NCBI GenBank assembly: GCA_902795265.1
Contig: CADBKM010000009.1
Coordinates: 1-50,635 of the forward strand
Reading direction: 5' to 3'
Length of the DNA stretch: 50,635 nucleotides
Origin: an uncultured Eubacteriales bacterium
GTDB taxonomy: Bacteria > Bacillota > Clostridia > Peptostreptococcales > Anaerovoracaceae
Positions 14,404-23,335 of the stretch are shown here, piece after piece. A model generated the notes under the pieces. That model had not been told where the DNA came from and ran no database searches. It worked only from the letters and a program-made list of their open reading frames with translations. The stretch's first letter is position 1. The number at the start of each line of letters is the position of its first letter. The translations under genes were made by a program, and so were the position numbers.

Positions 14404-16512
14404 CTACAGCTCTTCGTTCGCGCCGACGGTGGTCAGGATGGTCTCCTTGGACTTATCCACCTGGCTGACCTCGAGCTTTCCTATATCCTCAGGGTCGACA
14501 GTCTCATTGAGCGCCAGAAGCGTAGGCGACAGGTAGACAGTCGACAGCTGCTTGCCGTCAATACTTATGATCGACCGCTCCGTGAAGTTCTTTCCTCTTA
14601 TGTAGTAGCGGTCTCCAATCTTGACCAGATCCTTGATCTTGATCGTCTTGTGGCCCATCTTCATGTCGATCGGCTCATACGGATCCTTCTGGCCATAGGC
14701 GTACTTCTTTCCGTAGAGCATGTCGTACGCCAGAGCCTCGAGGTCGGCGAGATACTCCGCATCCTTCTCAGGGTCATTCTCCTGCTCGTAATCGAATATG
14801 ATGCCCTCGTGCGCAAGGCCGGCATCCTCAAGCAGTATGGCACCGCTCTCGTACGAGTGGATGTCGCGGTCCTTCTTCTGCAGACCAATGTTGTCCCAGA
14901 TCACATAGCGGGTGCTGTAGAGATCGTCCTGCTTGTAGTTTTCCTCTTTGACATCGAGGGCAGGGATGTGGTCGCCGTAGATGATCATGACGGTCGGCTC
15001 ACCGCTATCCTCGATCTCGTCGATGAGGTCGCCCACGAAAGTATCCATCTCGTGGCACTCGTTCAGGTAGTACTCGTATTTCCACTTCGTGACTTCGTCT
15101 TCAGCCGTCACCTCAGTGTACGGCTTCTTGAAGACCTTCTCCGTCGGGTAGGCACCGTGGCCCTCGACCGAGATGACATGCATGAAGTCCCTCTCTTCCG
15201 TGGACTTCATGATCTCCATGATCTCGTTGATGAGCACTTTATCCTTGCACCAGTTGGTAGGAGTGAATGAAACGTTGTTCATGTACTCGACCGAGGTGAA
15301 GGTGTTGAAGCCGAGGTTCGCGTAGACTTCGTTTCTGTTGTAGAAGAGCGCTCTGTGGTTGTGGAGCGCCGCAGTGTTGTAGCCATGCGAGCGGGTGACA
15401 TATGCCATGCTCTCGAGCACGTTCTTGCGCAGCTTGCCTTTGTACGGGTATTCGCCCGGTCCGAAGAACTTGGCGCTTATTCCCGTGAGCACCTCGAACT
15501 CGGTGTTCGCCGTGCCGGCGCCGCAGGCAGGCACTTCGAAGCTGCCCGAAGTGTATTCCTTATACAGCTTGTTGAACACAGGCGTCGGATCGCGCGACAC
15601 CTCGATGTTTGCGTAATCCTGCGCTACCGTGAAGGACTCCAGCTGGAGCACGATTATATTCGGGTGCTTCGTGCTGTCGTCTTTTTCCTTGAGTTCAGTG
15701 TCGGTTCCTTTAGCCGTCTTCTCCTCGAGAATGCCGCTTATAAGCTCGTTTGAATAGCCGCGCGGCCTTGAAATTCCGGCGTTGACCGATGTCGAGATGA
15801 AGCAGTACGGCATGCCGTAGTCTCTGTACGCGTAGTTGAGGTTTCCGAAGAAGGAGCTGATAGTTCCGGTTTTCTGCAGGCCGAAAGTCGCTCCGAAAGA
15901 TGCAGCAGCAGCGATGAGAATCACTGCGATGCTCTTTTTATAGTTTATGTTCTTCCACTTTTCGCTTCTGATGAACATCATCGTGATCGCGGCGACTCCG
16001 AGACCGGCCGCAACCAGCACCAGAATTATCTGCACTCTTGAGAAGTAGGTGGTGACGATGGTGAGTCCGTCTGTGACGTTCAGAAGATCGTAGAGAGTGA
16101 AAGGCGTCATTCTGTTGATCAGGATAACACCGTTTACGGTTCCGACTATGAGCCAGAGAAGCGAGATGATGAACCATGCGAATCTGCGCCGCTTAAACAG
16201 CAGGGCGAGAGTTATGGTCGCGAAGATTATCAGACTGTTGTAGAGGAAGACCACCGGGTGGGTGAAGACCCAGCGGAAGCCTTCGAGCGGAGCCGTTGTA
16301 AACCTGGCGAACACCTCTATGTACAGACATATCAGGATCGCACTGAGCGCCATCAGCCCGATATACCGCCCTTCATGGAGATCAGCGTCGTAATACTTCG
16401 ATGCTCTCCTCGGGAATATTTTATAAAAAACTTTGCTTATTCCCTGCCCGATCTTCTTCAGAAAGGAGAGGACCACAGCAAGGATCGTGCGAATCTTATC
16501 CTGCAAAATCAT
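14404..16512 (-). CDS. LtaS-type sulfatase-fold membrane phosphotransferase with extra C-terminal domain
   Basis: 702 residues. Five hydrophobic segments occupy roughly 55-70, 88-106, 120-140, 165-182 and 195-212. An extracellular alkaline-phosphatase-fold domain follows, with IIVLQLESF (metal-binding E292), GTANTEFEVLTG holding the nucleophile threonine, VEGHGAYP and IIYGDHIPAL. LtaS enzymes polymerise glycerol phosphate into lipoteichoic acid from phosphatidylglycerol; relatives modify other polymers, so the product is not certain. The last ~90 residues (YYIRGKNF, SIISIDGKQL) look like an IPT/TIG-type beta domain not present in classical LtaS. The ATG overlaps the ksgA stop (ATGA), leaving GGAGG only one base away. 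A TTG two codons on has better spacing. Confidence 0.88.
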   Translation of the reverse strand: MILQDKIRTILAVVLSFLKKIGQGISKVFYKIFPRRASKYYDADLHEGRYIGLMALSAILICLYIEVFARFTTAPLEGFRWVFTHPVVFLYNSLIIFATITLALLFKRRRFAWFIISLLWLIVGTVNGVILINRMTPFTLYDLLNVTDGLTIVTTYFSRVQIILVLVAAGLGVAAITMMFIRSEKWKNINYKKSIAVILIAAAASFGATFGLQKTGTISSFFGNLNYAYRDYGMPYCFISTSVNAGISRPRGYSNELISGILEEKTAKGTDTELKEKDDSTKHPNIIVLQLESFTVAQDYANIEVSRDPTPVFNKLYKEYTSGSFEVPACGAGTANTEFEVLTGISAKFFGPGEYPYKGKLRKNVLESMAYVTRSHGYNTAALHNHRALFYNRNEVYANLGFNTFTSVEYMNNVSFTPTNWCKDKVLINEIMEIMKSTEERDFMHVISVEGHGAYPTEKVFKKPYTEVTAEDEVTKWKYEYYLNECHEMDTFVGDLIDEIEDSGEPTVMIIYGDHIPALDVKEENYKQDDLYSTRYVIWDNIGLQKKDRDIHSYESGAILLEDAGLAHEGIIFDYEQENDPEKDAEYLADLEALAYDMLYGKKYAYGQKDPYEPIDMKMGHKTIKIKDLVKIGDRYYIRGKNFTERSIISIDGKQLSTVYLSPTLLALNETVDPEDIGKLEVSQVDKSKETILTTVGANEEL

Positions 16513-17384
16513 GCCTCCTGCAAACTGTCGGACAGGCGCGCAAACTCTTCGAGAGTAAGCGTCTCCGCTCTGCGGCCCGGGTCGATGCCCGCGCGTTCGA
16601 GCGCTTCCGACAGAGATTGTTTATCATATCCGCCAAGAGATCCGAGCGAGTTGAGGAGGGTCTTGCGTCTCATTGAAAAACCCGCCTTTACGCATCGCAG
16701 CAGCATCTCTTCGCTTTTTACCGCTACCGCCGGCTCGTCTCTGAGATCGAGCCTCAGCACAACGGAGTCCACACCCGGAACAGGGTAGAAGCACTCTCTA
16801 GGCACGTCGATCACCTCAGTGACTTCGGAGTAGTAGTGCACCGGATATGTTATGGCGCCCGAAGCTCTGGTGCCCGGCTCGGCGGCGATCCTGTCGCCGA
16901 CTTCCTTCTGCATCATGACCGTGATGCTCTTCGCACCGGTGCCCGCCTCGAGCAGCTTCATAATTATCGGTGTTGTTATGTAGTAGGGGAGATTTCCGAT
17001 TATGCGAAGCTCGGAAAGGCCGTGCTCCTCCATGCATTTTTCGGTGATCCCCTTAATGTCTGTCTGAAGGATGTCTCCGAGGATCAGCTCCACGTTGTCC
17101 ATCCCGAAGGTCTTTATTCTGAGACCTTCTATCATGTCCGGGTCGAGGTCGACCGCGATGACTCGCCCCGCGCGCTCGGCGAGAGGGAGGGTCAGAGCGC
17201 CTGTGCCCGGGCCTATCTCGAGCACGAGCGAGTGCTCGGTCACTCCGCTTTCATCGATGATCGTGCTTATGACATCTTCATCTATGAGGAAGTTCTGGCC
17301 CAGACGTTTATCCGGCCTGACGCCCGCAAGGCTGGCCGGCCTATTGCTGTGGACGTGCCCGGAATGCGAATGTTTCTTACCCAT
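16509..17384 (-). CDS. rsmA: 16S rRNA adenine(1518/1519) dimethyltransferase
   Basis: 291 residues (also called KsgA). It dimethylates two adjacent adenines near the 3' end of 16S rRNA with S-adenosylmethionine during small-subunit assembly. Motifs are KRLGQNFLIDEDVI, the cofactor loop LEIGPGTGALT, VDLDPDM, and the catalytic NLPYYITTPI. I placed the start at the ATG at 17384, which has GGAGG six bases upstream and overlaps the end of the DivIC-like gene by 8 bases. The open frame upstream to 17447 lacks similarity. The first 25 residues are His-rich (KKHSHSGHVHS), an unusual extension. Confidence 0.95.
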   Translation of the reverse strand: MGKKHSHSGHVHSNRPASLAGVRPDKRLGQNFLIDEDVISTIIDESGVTEHSLVLEIGPGTGALTLPLAERAGRVIAVDLDPDMIEGLRIKTFGMDNVELILGDILQTDIKGITEKCMEEHGLSELRIIGNLPYYITTPIIMKLLEAGTGAKSITVMMQKEVGDRIAAEPGTRASGAITYPVHYYSEVTEVIDVPRECFYPVPGVDSVVLRLDLRDEPAVAVKSEEMLLRCVKAGFSMRRKTLLNSLGSLGGYDKQSLSEALERAGIDPGRRAETLTLEEFARLSDSLQEA

Positions 17385-17826
17385 CAGAACCTCCGGACTT
17401 ATCGTCTTTAACCTTGCTTTCATCGCCGGACTGAGTCTTCTCAGCATCGTCTGCAGCCTCGTCGTCCTCGAAAGTGAAGAGTATCTCGCCCGGATTCAGA
17501 AGCTTCAGCTGCTTTCTGGCCTGTTCTCTGATGTACTCCTGATTATCGACGTTTTTAAGCTCTTCCTTCAGCTCGTCTCTCTGCTTTTCGAGAGCTATCT
17601 GCTGCTTCTTGAGATCACGGTTCTCGGCCTTGAGCCTCACGATGTCTCTGCCAAACATGGTCACCAGCAGAAAGAACACCGCGACGAAAGCGAGCACGGA
17701 AAGTACTCTCTTTCTGACGCGCTTTGCGGCAGCAGCCTTGCGCCTCGCGTCGACGCGCTGCTGCATCTCCTCGTCGCCCCACTGGACCTGCTGTGTATCA
17801 AATTGTCTTTTGCGTTTTTTTGCCAA
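17377..17826 (-). CDS. FtsB/DivIC-type septum formation initiator protein
   Basis: 149 residues with the plan of a DivIC/FtsL-type divisome protein: a basic cytoplasmic N-terminus, one membrane span (VLSVLAFVAVFFLLVTMFG), a coiled coil (DIVRLKAENRDLKKQQIALE and on) and the conserved YIREQARKQLKLLNPGE. A Ser/Asp/Lys-rich tail follows. Such proteins bridge early and late cell-division components. The start is TTG, supported by GGAGGT seven bases upstream and no better ATG. It sits between the M23 peptidase and ksgA, overlapping the latter. Confidence 0.85.
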   Translation of the reverse strand: MAKKRKRQFDTQQVQWGDEEMQQRVDARRKAAAAKRVRKRVLSVLAFVAVFFLLVTMFGRDIVRLKAENRDLKKQQIALEKQRDELKEELKNVDNQEYIREQARKQLKLLNPGEILFTFEDDEAADDAEKTQSGDESKVKDDKSGGSDG

Positions 17827-17853
17827 TTCGTTACCTCCGCTGATTCACGCGGA

Positions 17854-20094
17854 CTATGGATTAACGTAATTTCTAGGGTTCTGGGATGATCCGTTCACCC
17901 TTACCTCGAAGTGCAGGTGGCTTCCGAAGCTGTGTCCGGTGTTACCTACGTCCGCAATGTGCTGTCCCTGGTATACCAGGTCGCCTATGCTTACATGTAC
18001 CGCGCTGCAGTGCGAGTATCTGGTGATCACGCCATTGCCGTGGTCGACTTCTACGCACAGACCGTGGCCTGACCAGTAGTTGGCCTTGATGATCTTTCCT
18101 CCGTCAGATGCGTAGATCGGAGTTCCGGTAGGAGCACCGAAGTCCATACCTTCATGCATACGGCCCCATCTGCTGCCCCATTCAGATGTTACTACGTAAT
18201 TCTTGATCGGCATGATGAACGTTCCCGTTGCCGCTGTCTTAGGCCTTTCGGCTGTTCCGACAATGATGATCTTATCTTTCTTCTTCCTGATGATCTCAGG
18301 CTCCTTAGTCGCTTCTCTCTTTGTCTCTTCACCGGCGACCTTGGTTATGGTTCCCTCGAATATCTGTATGCCGTCCTGGCCTTCCTGATCGATGAACGAG
18401 TCTCCCTTGTAATACTCGTCAGACTCCTTCTTTATGGTCTCATACTCGAGCCTTTCCTTCATTCTGCCCGTCTCGACCATCTCGACGCTTACAGGGGATA
18501 CAAGATTTCTGATGCATACTCTGTCGCCCTGCTCGACCTGTTCCACAGGCTCGCTGTTGTCTTCGTTGTAGATATCGATGGTATCAACACCGAACTGCTG
18601 CGCAAGGCTGGTAACCGACTCGCCCTCTTCGACGATGTGGTAGGTATGCATCTCGCCGCCGTTTACCATCTGCTCCTGCGCCGCCTGGTTGCTCTGCACG
18701 CTTCCGAGGAGCACGTTTACAGGCTTCGCAACCAGATCATTGACAAAGTCGGATGATACGAGCTCCATGCCCTTGTCAGGCACCGAAAGCTCTTCTTTCG
18801 TCTGGAGCAGGAGGGCATCAGCGTCGTTCTGGTCTTTTACGATCGCGACGACCTTGTCGCCGTCATATATGGCAAACGCCTCTGTCTCGATATCCGTCAT
18901 GTAGATCAGCTTGTTTACTACAGTATCGGAGTCGTCTGTACTCTTGCCTCTGCTGTCTACCGGATTGAAAGTCACGTTCTGGTTAGCCACGAACTCGACA
19001 TCCGCTACAGCGCTGCTGTTGCTGGTGAGGTTCTTTGCCGCGACTTCGAGCACGTCGGTGACTTCTTCCTGGCTGTTTACGTATCCGAGGACCTTTCCGT
19101 TATACGCGTATTCATATACAGTGAACCTGTCGAATACGATGAGGACCGCGGCCGCCAGGAGTCCGGTAATGAGTATCGCAGCGCCTATGCCTCTGCGGGT
19201 GTTCTTATATGAAGAACTGATCTTATGCGCGCCGCTTACAATTCCGCGTCCGAGCGATACGAATGCTCCGTCGACGCCGTCCTGCACTTTATCGTGCAGA
19301 TTTGTCACTCCGGCAACAGGGTTATTATCGCCCTTAAGGAACTTCTCCCTGTCTTTTGCCTTGCGTTCGTTTCTTATGCGGATCTTTTCTTCTGCGGCTT
19401 TGCGCTTAGCTTCTTCAGCAGCCTTCTTCTTCGGATCTTCTTCAGATTCGGCAGCCTCTTTATCTTCGGAAGCCTCTTCATCAGAAGCTTTTTCTTCGGT
19501 ATCAGGGGTTTCTGCTTCGGCAGCTTCCTGAGCCTCTTCAGGCTCAGCAGGCTCATCGCCCGAGACTATCCATTCACCCGGTTCCTCCGCTTCAGCAGTC
19601 TCTTCGCCTTCAGCAACTTCCTCAGTTTCGACAGCTTCCTCTGCCTCTTCGACTTCCGGTTCCTCTGTTTCAGCAGTCGCCTCGACCTCAGCTATCTCCT
19701 CAATTCCATGGATCTCTTCCTCGGTTTCGACAGCTTCATCTGCCTCTTCGGCCTCCGGAACCTCTTCAACTTCCGGCTCCTCCGCTTCAGCAGTCTCTTC
19801 AGCCTCGATAACTTCCTCAGTTTCGACAGCTTCTTCTGCTTCTTCGACCTCCGGAACCTCTTCCTCAAATTGCGGGATCCCGAGCTCTTCTTCCTCAACA
19901 AAAGTCGGCTCGCCCGGCTTCATATCGTTCTCTTTCAGATATCTTGCGTACGCCAAAGCGAGCGCTCTCATCCGCGCTTCATCGACTTCAGGCACTTCGG
20001 GCTCAGCTAAATCGGCCGTAACCTCAACGGGCTGTGCTTCCTGTTCCTGTTCTTCTTCTTTTTCTAATACTTCTTCGCGATCTAAAAACTTCAT
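17854..20094 (-). CDS. Membrane-anchored M23 peptidase with G5 and LysM domains and a long acidic cytoplasmic region
   Basis: 746 residues. Residues 1-220 are extremely Glu-rich, with about three repeats of a 30-39 residue motif around EEAVETEE, followed by a Lys/Arg-rich stretch (221-255). One membrane span lies at 302-321. Outside are a spacer, a LysM-like domain (482-530, HTYHIVEEGESVTSLAQQFG), a G5 domain (531-615) and the M23 zinc metallopeptidase (626-740) with H647 and D651 in HEGMDFG and H726/H728 in HLHFE. The enzyme should cut peptidoglycan cross-bridges or stems. All zinc ligands are present. An acidic cytoplasmic half of this size is unusual for the family. The ribosome binding site is weak; the gene starts 7 bases after the DnaD-type gene. 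Confidence 0.88.
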   Translation of the reverse strand: MKFLDREEVLEKEEEQEQEAQPVEVTADLAEPEVPEVDEARMRALALAYARYLKENDMKPGEPTFVEEEELGIPQFEEEVPEVEEAEEAVETEEVIEAEETAEAEEPEVEEVPEAEEADEAVETEEEIHGIEEIAEVEATAETEEPEVEEAEEAVETEEVAEGEETAEAEEPGEWIVSGDEPAEPEEAQEAAEAETPDTEEKASDEEASEDKEAAESEEDPKKKAAEEAKRKAAEEKIRIRNERKAKDREKFLKGDNNPVAGVTNLHDKVQDGVDGAFVSLGRGIVSGAHKISSSYKNTRRGIGAAILITGLLAAAVLIVFDRFTVYEYAYNGKVLGYVNSQEEVTDVLEVAAKNLTSNSSAVADVEFVANQNVTFNPVDSRGKSTDDSDTVVNKLIYMTDIETEAFAIYDGDKVVAIVKDQNDADALLLQTKEELSVPDKGMELVSSDFVNDLVAKPVNVLLGSVQSNQAAQEQMVNGGEMHTYHIVEEGESVTSLAQQFGVDTIDIYNEDNSEPVEQVEQGDRVCIRNLVSPVSVEMVETGRMKERLEYETIKKESDEYYKGDSFIDQEGQDGIQIFEGTITKVAGEETKREATKEPEIIRKKKDKIIIVGTAERPKTAATGTFIMPIKNYVVTSEWGSRWGRMHEGMDFGAPTGTPIYASDGGKIIKANYWSGHGLCVEVDHGNGVITRYSHCSAVHVSIGDLVYQGQHIADVGNTGHSFGSHLHFEVRVNGSSQNPRNYVNP

Positions 20095-20101
20095 TCAATA
20101 C

Positions 20102-21487
20102 CTATAGTTTATTCGTGTGCCATCTGTATGCTTCCGCAGCGCGTTCCCTGCAGCAGCTGCACACCATACCCTCGTCTGTATATCCGGTATCCCTGCAGAT
20201 GCTGCATCTGAACTTTCTGGTCAGGTAGTCGGCAGGGAAGCCGCTTTCAGCGAGGAGCTGTTTTTTGTTTTCATCAATTGCTATCCTCTCGGCTCTGAGC
20301 CTCTGCCTTGCGTCAAGGTTATCGGCTCCCGGCCTGAGCGACAGCATCTTCGAATTTACATTCTTCTCGGCGTCGAAGAGCCTCTGCATCCCCGGCACCT
20401 TACGGAGGACTTCCTCAACATGCGCGTCGAGGGTCTTTTCGTCCTCTTTTCTGATGTATTCGTAGTAATCAGCCAGCACCTTGCGGCTCACAGGGCTGCC
20501 CTCATCGGTGCCCTGGGCATCCTTCGCTCCGTTGCGTGCGATCTCCGCCGCGAGCTTTGTGTTGACTCCACCTTTTTCGAGGCGGCGGTTTTCTATGACT
20601 TTATTGACATATCTTAGGTTCGGGTCTCTGAGCCCGGCAGCAGCCGCGCACGCGTCGAGCACTTCACCGATAGAGCACTCGAGCTCGTCGAACCATCTGT
20701 CCATTATCTCCCGGTCGGCAGGAGCCGGCAGTCTGTTGAAGCCGAGCGCCCTGAATACCTTTCTGTAATAATCATTTCTGCGGCTGTGCTTATCGAGCAG
20801 TCTCTTTACCTCCTCGACAGTGCGGCAGCCTTCTTCTGTCCACCTGAGCGCGACCTTGAAGATATACTCAATGCTGTACTTCTCGAGGTCGGCGCAGTAG
20901 TCGATGGCGAAGCTGAAGATATCCGGCTCTATGCCGTATGTCTTTATGGCGTCTTCGATCCTGTTGGTCTCCTGGCGCGAGATAGTCCTGCCGGTGGTTA
21001 TCTGATATTTGTTGTAGAGCTCGCGCAGCCTGTTGTCGATCAGCTTTGCGCTGATATCATCATCGAAGGCCATGTCGTCTATTGATTCATAGAGGGCGAG
21101 GTCTTCTTCCGCGGCTGCTTCCTCTGCAGGAGCTGCGGCCTGCGGCTCGCTGGTCTTTCCGTAGAGCTCGTGAATCTTGCTCAGGAATATGACTGTGCTG
21201 ACTTCCTCGTTGTCTTCGTCCTTCTCATTGATGATGCGGACCAGACCCCTTGATTCCCAGTAGATCCAGGCTTCCGCGATCTCTTCCTCGCTGAGTCCGA
21301 GCAGCCTCGCAAGCTCGCTGCGGTCAGGCTCCAGCTCGTACTGAGCATACATCAGACCGAAAAGGAACACCTTAACATAGTCTCCCGGAGCATCCGGAAG
21401 ATATTCACTGATGAACAGATTCTCTACTTTAGTGCGGTGGAGGAAGATATCTCTTCCTTTATCCATCGCCATTCTGACCTTTGCCAT
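20102..21487 (-). CDS. DnaD-domain protein fused to the zinc-binding N-domain of a DnaC/DnaI helicase loader
   Basis: 461 residues. Residues 1-110 form a winged-helix-like DnaD N-domain (YVKVFLFGLMYAQYE), and 145-305 are two DnaD/DnaB-C domains (WFDELECSIGEVLDAC, RYVNKVIENRRLEKGG). Residues 335-461 match the N-terminal region of clostridial DnaC: a helical stretch with KVPGMQRLF, then GFPADYLTRKFRCSICRDTG and CSCCRERAAEAY, with C428, C431, C443 and C445/446 as likely zinc ligands. The chain stops where the AAA+ ATPase would begin, and the next gene starts 8 bases later, so the ATPase half is absent here. DnaD helps load helicase at origins. It follows dnaB directly. Confidence 0.85.
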   Translation of the reverse strand: MAKVRMAMDKGRDIFLHRTKVENLFISEYLPDAPGDYVKVFLFGLMYAQYELEPDRSELARLLGLSEEEIAEAWIYWESRGLVRIINEKDEDNEEVSTVIFLSKIHELYGKTSEPQAAAPAEEAAAEEDLALYESIDDMAFDDDISAKLIDNRLRELYNKYQITTGRTISRQETNRIEDAIKTYGIEPDIFSFAIDYCADLEKYSIEYIFKVALRWTEEGCRTVEEVKRLLDKHSRRNDYYRKVFRALGFNRLPAPADREIMDRWFDELECSIGEVLDACAAAAGLRDPNLRYVNKVIENRRLEKGGVNTKLAAEIARNGAKDAQGTDEGSPVSRKVLADYYEYIRKEDEKTLDAHVEEVLRKVPGMQRLFDAEKNVNSKMLSLRPGADNLDARQRLRAERIAIDENKKQLLAESGFPADYLTRKFRCSICRDTGYTDEGMVCSCCRERAAEAYRWHTNKL

Positions 21488-21492
21488 AGCTT

Positions 21493-22851
21493 TTACTCTC
21501 TTGCCATGTTGCCGAATTTTACGTATCTAGGGATCCACGTCAGATTGGCCACGCCGACAGGTCCGTTTCTGTGCTTGGCGATATTGACCGCACAGGTGAG
21601 GCCCGTGCTCTCGTCGATATTGGCTCTTTCGTCTTCGGAGCTGTAGTAGTCATCTCTCTTGAGGAAGATTACAACGTCAGCGTCCTGCTCGATAGCGCCC
21701 GAGTCTCTGAGGTCGGACAGTTTAGGCATGTGGTCGCCTCCGCGCTGCTCCGGTCCTCTGGAGAGCTGCGACAGCAGGATAACCGCGCAGTTGAGCTCCT
21801 TGGCCATGATCTTTATGGATCTTGTGATCGCAGCGATCTCCTTTTCACGCTGCTCTATTCTGTAGCCGCCCATGCTCATCAGCTGCAGGTAGTCGATGAC
21901 GACCAGATCGAGGTCGCCTTTTTCCTGCTTGAAGCGGCGGCACTTGTTTTTCATCTCTACAGGCGTGATCACAGACGTCTCGTCGATGACCATGTCGTAT
22001 CCGTAGAAGCTGTCCTGAGCCGCGGAGAGATCCTCCCACTCCTCCATCGAGATCTCTCCCTTGTGGATATGCTCAAGGGGAACGCTCGATGTCATGGAGA
22101 GCAGTCTCTCGCCGAGCTGTGTATTAGCCATCTCAAGGCTGAATACCATTACCTTCTTGCCCACCGAAGCCGCGTATTCGGCGACGTTAAGCGCCCAGGC
22201 AGTCTTGCCGACGCCCGGTCTGGCGGCAAGTATGATAAGGTCGGTCTTCTGGAATCCGCCGAGGATCTTATCGACGTCTCTGAAGCCCGTCGGGATGCCC
22301 TTGTCGTTTCCGTTCTTCTCGAGCTCCTGCAGCTGCTTGATGTTCTCAAACAGAACGTCGTTGATATCCACATAGCTGCTGCGCTGCGACTTGTGCGCGA
22401 TCTCGAGGATTCTCTGCTCAGCGCTGTCGAGTATGTCTTCCGGCGGCATCTCCGACGAGTAAGCCGCGTCTCTTATGGCCTCAGCCTCGGTGATGAGCTG
22501 CCTCATCTTGGACTTTGACCCGACGGTCTCAGCGTAATAACGGGCATTTGAAGGAACGATGGCTTCGTCCATCAGTCTGCTCAGATATGTGATGCCTCCG
22601 ACCATGTCGGCGGTCTTTCTCTGCTTCAGCGCGGAATACACCGTGGTGATGTCGATGCCGGTGCCTTTCTGCTCCATGTCGATCATCGTCTTGTAGATCT
22701 CCTGATGCTCCTTCAGATAGAAGTCCTCAGGCCTCAGCATCGCGTTGACATCAGCCCTCGCATCCTGATTCTTGAGCATAGAACCAAGCACCGCTTTCTC
22801 GGCGTCTATGTCGGTCGGCGGAAGCAGTACGTCTTTTTTCTCTTCGTCCAT
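21493..22851 (-). CDS. dnaB: Replicative DNA helicase
   Basis: 452 residues, full length. The N-terminal helical domain starts at LLPPTDIDAEKAVLGSML. The RecA-like motor has Walker A AARPGVGKTAWALN, LVVIDYLQLMS as Walker B and SQLSRGPEQR. DnaB is the hexameric helicase that opens the replication fork. Its ribosome binding site is weak (GGAAAG, about 12 bases away), and it follows rplI by 10 bases. The GDPP-rplI-dnaB order is common in Clostridia. Confidence 0.97.
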   Translation of the reverse strand: MDEEKKDVLLPPTDIDAEKAVLGSMLKNQDARADVNAMLRPEDFYLKEHQEIYKTMIDMEQKGTGIDITTVYSALKQRKTADMVGGITYLSRLMDEAIVPSNARYYAETVGSKSKMRQLITEAEAIRDAAYSSEMPPEDILDSAEQRILEIAHKSQRSSYVDINDVLFENIKQLQELEKNGNDKGIPTGFRDVDKILGGFQKTDLIILAARPGVGKTAWALNVAEYAASVGKKVMVFSLEMANTQLGERLLSMTSSVPLEHIHKGEISMEEWEDLSAAQDSFYGYDMVIDETSVITPVEMKNKCRRFKQEKGDLDLVVIDYLQLMSMGGYRIEQREKEIAAITRSIKIMAKELNCAVILLSQLSRGPEQRGGDHMPKLSDLRDSGAIEQDADVVIFLKRDDYYSSEDERANIDESTGLTCAVNIAKHRNGPVGVANLTWIPRYVKFGNMARE

Positions 22852-22861
22852 TTCGGTATTT

Positions 22862-23311
22862 CTACTTTCCGCCTTCGATCTTGACTACGACCTTGGCGTT
22901 TACATCCTGGAACAGCTTGATCTCAAGTGTTTCAACACCTGTCTCCTTGATAGGCTTGTCGAGGACGATCTTTCTCTTGTCCACTTCGATGCCTGTCTGC
23001 TCTGTGATTGCAGCAGCTACATCCTTCGATGTGATGGCTCCGAACAGTCTGCCGTTGTCGCCGACCTTAGTCTTTACGACTACGATCTTGTCTGCGAGCT
23101 GGTGAGCGAGATCGAGAGCAGCGGCCTTCTCAGCCTCATACTTCTCTTTGGCCTTTGCCTTTTCTCTCTCGTAAGCCTTCTTGTTTGCAGGTGTAGCTTC
23201 GACAGCGAGTCCGCCCGGGATCAGCCTGTTGCGTGCGTAACCGTCGCTTACCTTTACGACATCTCCTGCCTTACCTGTTCCTTTAACGTCCTGTTTCAGA
23301 ATAACTTCCAT
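22862..23311 (-). CDS. rplI: 50S ribosomal protein L9
   Basis: 149 residues, the normal length. The N-domain has [33 protein letters not shown] as the 23S rRNA-binding segment, then the long connecting helix and a C-domain ([16 protein letters not shown]). It has a strong GGAGG site before the ATG. It lies between gdpP and dnaB. Confidence 0.97.
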   Translation of the reverse strand: MEVILKQDVKGTGKAGDVVKVSDGYARNRLIPGGLAVEATPANKKAYEREKAKAKEKYEAEKAAALDLAHQLADKIVVVKTKVGDNGRLFGAITSKDVAAAITEQTGIEVDKRKIVLDKPIKETGVETLEIKLFQDVNAKVVVKIEGGK

Positions 23312-23335
23312 TATGTTTTCCTCCGTTTTCCGGGA

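Noticed and set aside
13129-15270. 713-codon plus-strand open frame across rho and the LtaS gene
   Set aside because: It spans two clear minus-strand genes and their gap, and has no recognisable domain.
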